From the NCBI GenBank assembly GCA_003439945.1, contig QVRM01007053.1, forward strand, positions 857,501 to 921,500: 64,000 bases of DNA, read 5' to 3'. Each line of letters begins with the position of its first letter. The first letter of the stretch is position 1. The stretch comes from Dermanyssus gallinae (lineage: Eukaryota > Arthropoda > Arachnida > Mesostigmata > Dermanyssidae). This document shows, piece by piece, positions 58,878 to 64,000 of the stretch. Both the position numbers and the translations under genes were made by a program. The notes under the pieces are model-generated. The model saw nothing but the letters and a program-made list of their open reading frames with translations, was not told where the DNA came from and did no database searches.

Positions 58878-60600
58878 TTACTCAGTCCTGCATTTATTTT
58901 TCGGATAAAGCGTCTCTGCCTGGGTATGCATACATCTAATTCAAGCGGTCCTCTTTCAAAGGGTAGACATAACGTTGCTAATAATACGTCACTTTTTTTT
59001 ACTTGGGTGCCGCCTACGCAAGTCATATAGAATCTTACTACTCTATCCGCCTTTCCTAGACGGAATTCCAGTATGTGGGCAAGCGGATTCGATAATATTA
59101 AATCTTTATTTTCAGATAATTATTTTTTTACTCTAGTCGCCCCTACGCGGATTTCATACGACTGGTAACACTGTTCTAGTCGCCGTTCGGTCCAGGTACC
59201 TGTTAAGGTGTCTTTAGATCTGCACACTTGCCATCAGATCTGGAAGCATCCTGGCAAGGATCAACACAGCGCGTCCGTCGAAGTTTTTAGGCAAACTCTG
59301 ATCGCAGTTTCCCGCTGGGCGGCACTCATGAGGCGTTGCTTCTCTATCATATTTTATCCAGGATCTCCTCATTGGGTCTGCTGGTTTTCTTTTTGACTAG
59401 GCTCGCCATTATCTAGCAGGCATTTGGTCCGGTAGACCTCTATCCAGGCCCCGTCCTAGCGCATGAGTAAGAGCAACGCTTTCTAACATTGAGCCTCCGT
59501 TCTCTCATAAGTGTTAAGTAGAATTTTTACCAGACTCGGCCATCTATGCGCAAACGTCTTGACCACTTCGAAAGTAACCCCGTCCGGCTCTTGAGTAATG
59601 AAATTTCATAAAAATTCAAAACGTTTTTAGAGTGGCCCGCTCCCGATTTTGCTCGATTGGGTCCTATTGCATGAAGTGAATGCATGTATTCCTGTAGTTA
59701 GAATCAGTCATAGTTTCTCGATATGAGTTCCTGCGTGGTTCCGTCTGCTAGGGTAGACCTATGTGAGTCTGCTGGGTGCCTATTGTGAAGTCGGAAATGT
59801 TACCGACAATTTGGGTAGCAAGGCCTCTTTCCGCTGCTAACTTCTGAAGAGTTATGCCATCTTCTTCGCTGCGGCTACTTCGCTACATTAAAATTCTCGG
59901 TTACTAATATTCTTTTTAATGCGTGCATTCTTATATTTTGGACCAGCTTATCGAGGAAATGTTTGAACTCTCCTTGCGGCCTGTTGGGCGAGCTCTATTT
60001 AAGAGAAGCTGTTTCCGAAATCTGTTCGGCCTGTGCCAGCTGTGTCCGATTAGCTCCCAGGTACCACACGTTACTGCAGCCGAAACCGCGACTCACAGCG
60101 CAAGCCACATTAGGTTTCGACGGTAAATATAGGCGTGCTACCGTTCTTTCAAGCATATTGTATATCGCTTTGCGACGGGTTTACCTGTAGAACTTTAGGC
60201 ATCGTTGGGTCGTTTAGGTGATCTATTCATTCTGTTATCTCTTAAGGTTTCCTCGCTTGCGGTAGCCTTAAGCAGAGCGGGGCTGTTGTTTCATTTCCCT
60301 ATAGCTTCTTGTTTCCGGTGGGCAGCTCATAGCCCCTTTTGGAGGAGAGCCGCTTTGAACCCGCAACTCTTCGGGCACGCCATTCCGCCGTCCTGCAATC
60401 TGTCTTGCAGACAAAGCATTGCGGTGCCGGTGCGGTGTAGTCCCGGAATATGTGTCCCGGATCTCTTTATCAATGACATACTCTGAGCGCCGTCGACCTT
60501 GCCCTGCAACTGCTGCGCTGTGAATAAATTTCTGGCTTTTGAAGTTCGTTAGGAGTCTAAACTAATTTTACATTGGGTAGCGCTTGCACGCTATGATAAT
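58871..60600 (-). mobile_element. R1-like non-LTR retrotransposon, decayed
   Basis: Minus-strand relic with the two-gene layout of R1/jockey elements. ORF1 end: a CCHC-knuckle remnant with DPGHIFRDY (about 60440) and CFVCKTDC (about 60405). ORF2 start: MPKVLQVNPSQSD (about 60215-60170), as in the MPKVLQVNL starts of R1 endonucleases. Endonuclease: EFKHFLDKLVQ (about 59960), ILVTENFN (about 59895) and LAAERGLATQIVGN (about 59830). RT start: EPDGVTFEVVK (about 59570) and KCLLDN (about 59412). The roughly 1.7-kb span is far less than the 5-6 kb of a full element, so large parts are deleted. A TA array forms the 3' border. Confidence 0.75.
59280..60225 (-). pseudogene. R1-like ORF2 (endonuclease-RT) pseudogene
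   Basis: Codes for pieces of the element's nicking endonuclease and the N-terminal RT domain. Frames change between the EN start (about 60215), EN core (59980-59880), EN end (SDFTIGTQQTHI, about 59795) and RT (59580-59400), with stops in each. The catalytic YADD loop and later parts were not found downstream. In DFNA-type motif position the Asp appears replaced (ENFN). Confidence 0.7.
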
Positions 60601-60776
60601 GATCTTTTAGACCCACAGCTTCCTCGTCGTCCCGGTGACGCCTCCACGGCAGCATTGACCCTCCTGGCTTATTTTTGACGCCTTTATATTTTTAGGTTAC
60701 ACAATAGGCAAGTTTTGTTAACTTTATCACTTACATGGGTATCTTTTGAGTTTATGAGGTGTATACAGCTAGTGTA

Positions 60777-62026
60777 CGGTAGTTCAATAAGTTCTTAGAA
60801 TGAAAACCGAGAATTTTCCAAATCATGTTTTTAAATTTTTCTTATTCGATATACTCCCCGAGAAGCTCAATACACTTTTCCCACCGAGATTTCAGAGCTT
60901 TCATACATCTTGAGTAGAATTCCGCGTCGTTAGACTGAAAATAGGCATTGACAGCAGCCTTAACCTCTTCATTGCTGGAAAAACGCTTTTCACCGAGACT
61001 ATTCTTCAAATGTCCGAAGAGGAAATATTCAGAGGGGGCCAGGTCTGGAGAATAGGAGGGTTGTTCAATAAGTTTGAACCTCAGTTGGGCCAGTTTTGCC
61101 GATGCTTGCCGCGACTTGTGTGCAGGAGCATTGCCCTGGTGAAACGGGACAACCTTCTTCTGCAGTCCAACAGTCTTGCATAATATTCTCTTGTGATCGT
61201 TTTACAGCTCTCAAGGTAGTCGACCAGCATTATTCTACGTTGGTCTTAAAAAACTGTAGCCATCACCTTTCCGGTCAATGCCGTTGTCCGCACCCTCTTC
61301 GGAGGTCCTTCATCAGGTGCACACCATTGGCAAGATGCTTCTTGGGTCTCGGGAGTGCAGTGATGAACCCGGCTTTCATCGACGGTCATGAATCTGCACC
61401 AAAAATCCGACAGATTGTTCGACATCTTGGCCAAATTTCGCTGTAAAGCCAAAACAGGCGCGTCTTTTTGGCCTTGGTTGAGCAAATGCGGCAGCCATTT
61501 TGCTCTAAGCTCTTTCATCTTCAAGTTTTCGTGTAGGATAAAATGCACACTGCCTAAACTAATCCCTAATGCCTCCGCTATTTCCTTAATGTTCATTCGC
61601 TTATCTGTGCCAAGAATTTTTCGCACTTTCTCTACGTTTTCCTCATCAGTTGCCGTTTTTTGGCCTCCTGGACGTAGTTCATCCTCGGTGCTCCTGCGAC
61701 CTCTTTTTAACACATTAATCCAGTTGGAAACAGTGGCAAAACATGGCGCAGAGTCACTGTACGTCTCGTCTAACTCAATTTTTACTTGGGTCGCATTCCA
61801 ACCTTTGAAATAAAAATGCTTGATAACCACTCGAAACTCTTTTTTCTCCATTTTTAAAAATCACGCCGATACGTTGCACGGGAAAAGCTATCAAACGAAA
61901 TCGCAACGGCCAATCACCATAATATATTGAGTGCTAGCAGTCGAAAAGTTGCAGTTCCTATTAGCGGTGAAAGCGTGCCAAAATTCGAATTCTAAAAAGC
62001 TCATTCTAAGAACTCATTGAACTACC
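60777..62026 (-). mobile_element. mariner-type transposon copy B
   Basis: A 1.25-kb element with related ends: GGTAGTTCAATAAGTTCTTA at 60778 and its inverted counterpart ending at 62026 (AATGAG in place of AATAAG). It is flanked by TA at 60775-60776 and 62027-62028; one extra C separates TA from the left end. The transposase gene on the minus strand fills most of it. It is much better kept than copy A at 41820-43018. Confidence 0.88.
60842..61851 (-). pseudogene. mariner-type transposase, copy B, dead
   Basis: Starts at ATG 61851 and runs 201 codons to a TAA at about 61246, where the family has Trp (FWD). The open part covers both helix-turn-helix regions (KRGRRSTEDE linker, ALGISLGSVHFILHE), WLPHLL, and the first catalytic Asp (TVDES, residue 158). 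Coding sequence then continues: VDYLESCKTI, YYARLLD, a deletion plus frameshift near 61180, then VPFHQGNAPAHKS (second Asp now Gly), YSPDLAPSEYFLF (about 61040) and a SRWEKCIELLGEY end with a stop at 60842-60844. The third catalytic residue is Glu, 34 residues after the second position, as also seen in copy A. Confidence 0.9.
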
Positions 62027-62028
62027 TA

Positions 62029-62640
62029 TATGTTTTGGCTTTCGCTACAGCCTAATATTGGCAGAATTGCAACCTTTTGAACAACTTGTTGGATGAGTCG
62101 CATGTGTTTGCAAACGGGATAATACCATATACGTTGGAAATCCAATGTTATAAAGGGTTTCTATGTTCCGTCTAAAACATGCCTACAACAGCAATTTCTT
62201 TTTTTAAGCCTAGCATTTAGTCGTGTACGTGTCAAGTTGTGTTACAAGGAGCATGTATTACGTCTCTTGCGGAATCCAAACGTACAACAAGGAAACTACA
62301 CAAAATTACTTTTTCTCGACAACTATACTATCACTTAGTATTAGAGTTCCAATAAGATAATAGAATGCTAGTAGTTTTATTCATCAATTTGCATTACAGT
62401 AAACGTATTAACTTTCAGCCTAGAACAGTCCTGGTCTGCACCACTCGATCCTAAAATTGAGATCGCGTTGCCTTGCTGGACGTCAATGGAAAGTCTCTGG
62501 CATAGAATTGTACGGCTCTCTTGTCCCCAGTAGTTATCTTCAAACGTTCGCTCAATTTAGTAAGTAGTCTCTCAGTCAGGGGGCGGCCCGGTGGTCCCAA
62601 GATCTCGAAGGCCACTGGGCTAGTAGTTATGCCAATGCTA
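62029..62640. other. No gene recognised
   Basis: AT-rich spacer. GCCCGGTGGTCCCAAGATCT near 62586 faintly recalls a SINE head, but no B box follows. Confidence 0.35.
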
Positions 62641-63702
62641 GTTAGTAGTTATATATGGCAGGAAGGGTAGGGTATGATACACTTGTTGCCGCTTGCTGTA
62701 CCACACAACAACAACAACAATGGTATCGGCTGTGCAATCCGATGTTCGTCGTTGGCACCCAATTAGAGCCTCTACCACTGCCACGTTGGGCTGAATGGTA
62801 CCGGGAAGACGAAGCAGAATAGGAATCGAAGAGGAAGGAGATGAAAACGACGACGACGACGACGACGGGGCTGAATTCCGTTGTCACTGTAGTCCTTATC
62901 GTTGTTGTTCGCTTGTCAACACGTTCGTCGACCTTGGACATGATGATCATTACTACTGTCGACATCAATGTCTCAACGTAGTAAGCTACTTATCGTATCT
63001 GACGTGATTATTTCGGAGTGCTAGAACTACTTTTGCTGCTGCTGCTACTGCTGCTCTCACAAATGCAGTATAACAAGACCTACTAGAACTACTATTTGTA
63101 GTTGTAGTGGACGTGGTGGCTTCTGTGCAATAGTGGTTGCCGTGCCTGTCGTTGTTGCTGCTGTGCCTGTTGTTGTTGCTGGTGTCGTTGTTCTAGCTGA
63201 TGTCGTTGTTGTAATGGTGGTGGTGGTGATATTTTGAACTCTTCCCTTTGCTCTCAGCCTCATAACGTGCTTGCTTGTAGCAAACGTCTCGTATGCATTC
63301 GGTTCGTCACGAATGACTGGACGGAGCGCGTTGGCGAGCAAGCAAGTTTTGTGTTGTCGTCAACACAAGTGGCCGGTGGGTCGTTGTGCGGCCGGCGGAT
63401 GGGCGTCTTGTCGGATGTCGTCAGCTCTTAGTTCAGTCAGCTGGCACGAGACACTTAATCCGGGCCGCCATCCATCAATCAAGCGTCGGCGGTTCTATGA
63501 TAAGTGAAGACAAAGTGCGCCGTCAACGCCGACAACAAACAACAACGAGTACTATAAAGGCTTGCCACAGAATCTGCTTAGGGTTCGTAAGACGAGCTAT
63601 TTTTTTTGTAAATATCGGCTCTGTCCTATTTGATTCTTGGAGATCAGAAATGACAGCTTGCGATTTGCGACTAGCATTCTGTAATAATAATTATAATAAT
63701 AA
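62641..63702. other. Triplet-rich island, no gene recognised
   Basis: CAA triplets at 62704-62722, GAC at 62848-62868, CTG near 63035-63055, and GTT/GCT words 63150-63215. Frames up to 118 codons follow the repeats and lack domains. Confidence 0.4.
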
Positions 63703-64000
63703 CACCTACAAACAAACAATGAGCACACAACCACTTCTTTAAAAAAACCCTCTCAATCACAACCATACATTTGTGATGTCTGCGGGAAATCTATACAATC
63801 AATCCGAGGCTTGCGCATGCATAGGACTCGCCTCCATAGAACTAACCCCCAATCATTACCGACCGTACCCCCGTTAAATAACTCTGAAAACCAGGCTGGT
63901 AACATCGTGACAACATATGACCCAGACCCACAGACCTTAATAACACTCTTGGCTCGGGCGCGAAAAGACGCTAAACTAATAAGGATTATACCCAGAGGGG
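63703..64000 (+). CDS. Open frame with one C2H2 zinc finger, partial
   Basis: After a stop at 63700-63702 the frame stays open for 99 codons to the window end. There is no ATG before the finger, so the start lies in the previous exon, in another frame, or was lost. YICDVCGKSIQSIRGLRMHR (about 63762-63821) has Cys-x2-Cys-x12-His and a second His five residues on: a C2H2 finger. A Pro/Ser/Asn-rich linker follows, then a basic ARARKDAKLIRIIPRG. A single N-terminal finger followed by a linker is typical of R2-type and related non-LTR retroelement ORFs; a host zinc-finger protein is the alternative. The finger is clear, its owner is not. Confidence 0.6.

Noticed and set aside
62580..62635. SINE head
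   Set aside because: The A-box-like words lack a following B box and no other copy was seen.
1..64000. CRISPR array, operons or prokaryotic signals
   Set aside because: No regularly spaced direct repeats with unique spacers and no compact gene clusters; the repeats present are micro- and minisatellites.

Overview
This window looks like nuclear DNA of an animal, most likely an arthropod. It carries mariner and Tc1 transposons, non-LTR retrotransposons with an R1/jockey-type endonuclease, tRNA-derived SINE-like elements, and a broken nuclear copy of mitochondrial cox1 in which TGA stands at tryptophan or other sense positions, as in the invertebrate mitochondrial code. I cannot name the species. 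No bacterial, viral or plasmid gene organisation is present. I found no host protein-coding gene that I can defend; the window reads as intergenic or intronic DNA filled with decayed mobile elements.

Layout. 0-10 kb: a Tc1 remnant (1.1-1.7 kb), two SINE copies (2.0 and 9.5 kb), a 33-bp-arm palindrome (6.4 kb), another SINE (7.0 kb) and the C-terminal end of a non-LTR reverse transcriptase (9.1-9.5 kb). 13.2-15.3 kb: a nearly complete mariner with matching ends, TA duplications and a transposase broken by one frameshift, followed by an older mariner remnant. 15-25 kb: (TA)n arrays, a GATA-like tract and two more SINE-like units. 25.2-25.7 kb: a G-rich 20-bp minisatellite inside a triplet-repeat-rich zone. 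28.0-29.4 kb: a 210-bp inverted duplication. 33.2-34.9 kb: a non-LTR element with endonuclease and RT. 39.3-41 kb: a pair of inverted 40-bp repeats and another RT fragment. 41.8-43.0 and 60.8-62.0 kb: two decayed copies of one mariner family. 44.6-44.9 kb: the cox1 NUMT. 46.1 kb: a zinc-motif RT C-terminus. 48.9-50.7 kb: an RT of a YLDD type with a poly(A) tail, followed by stacked SINEs. 52.3 kb: the most complete SINE. 58.8-60.6 kb: an R1-like element. 63.7-64 kb: an open frame with a C2H2 finger that runs off the window.

Two themes tie the parts together. About thirty (TA)n arrays are scattered through the window, and about ten of them sit directly at the 3' end of a retroelement fragment or SINE, in the element's orientation. 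This suggests that (TA)n tails of retroposons seed the microsatellites. Separately, GC-rich islands with CAG/CTG, GTT/AAC and GTC triplets alternate with AT-rich DNA and may be regulatory or untranslated parts of unseen host genes. Protein matches are from memory of family motifs read in translated frames; no database search was possible.
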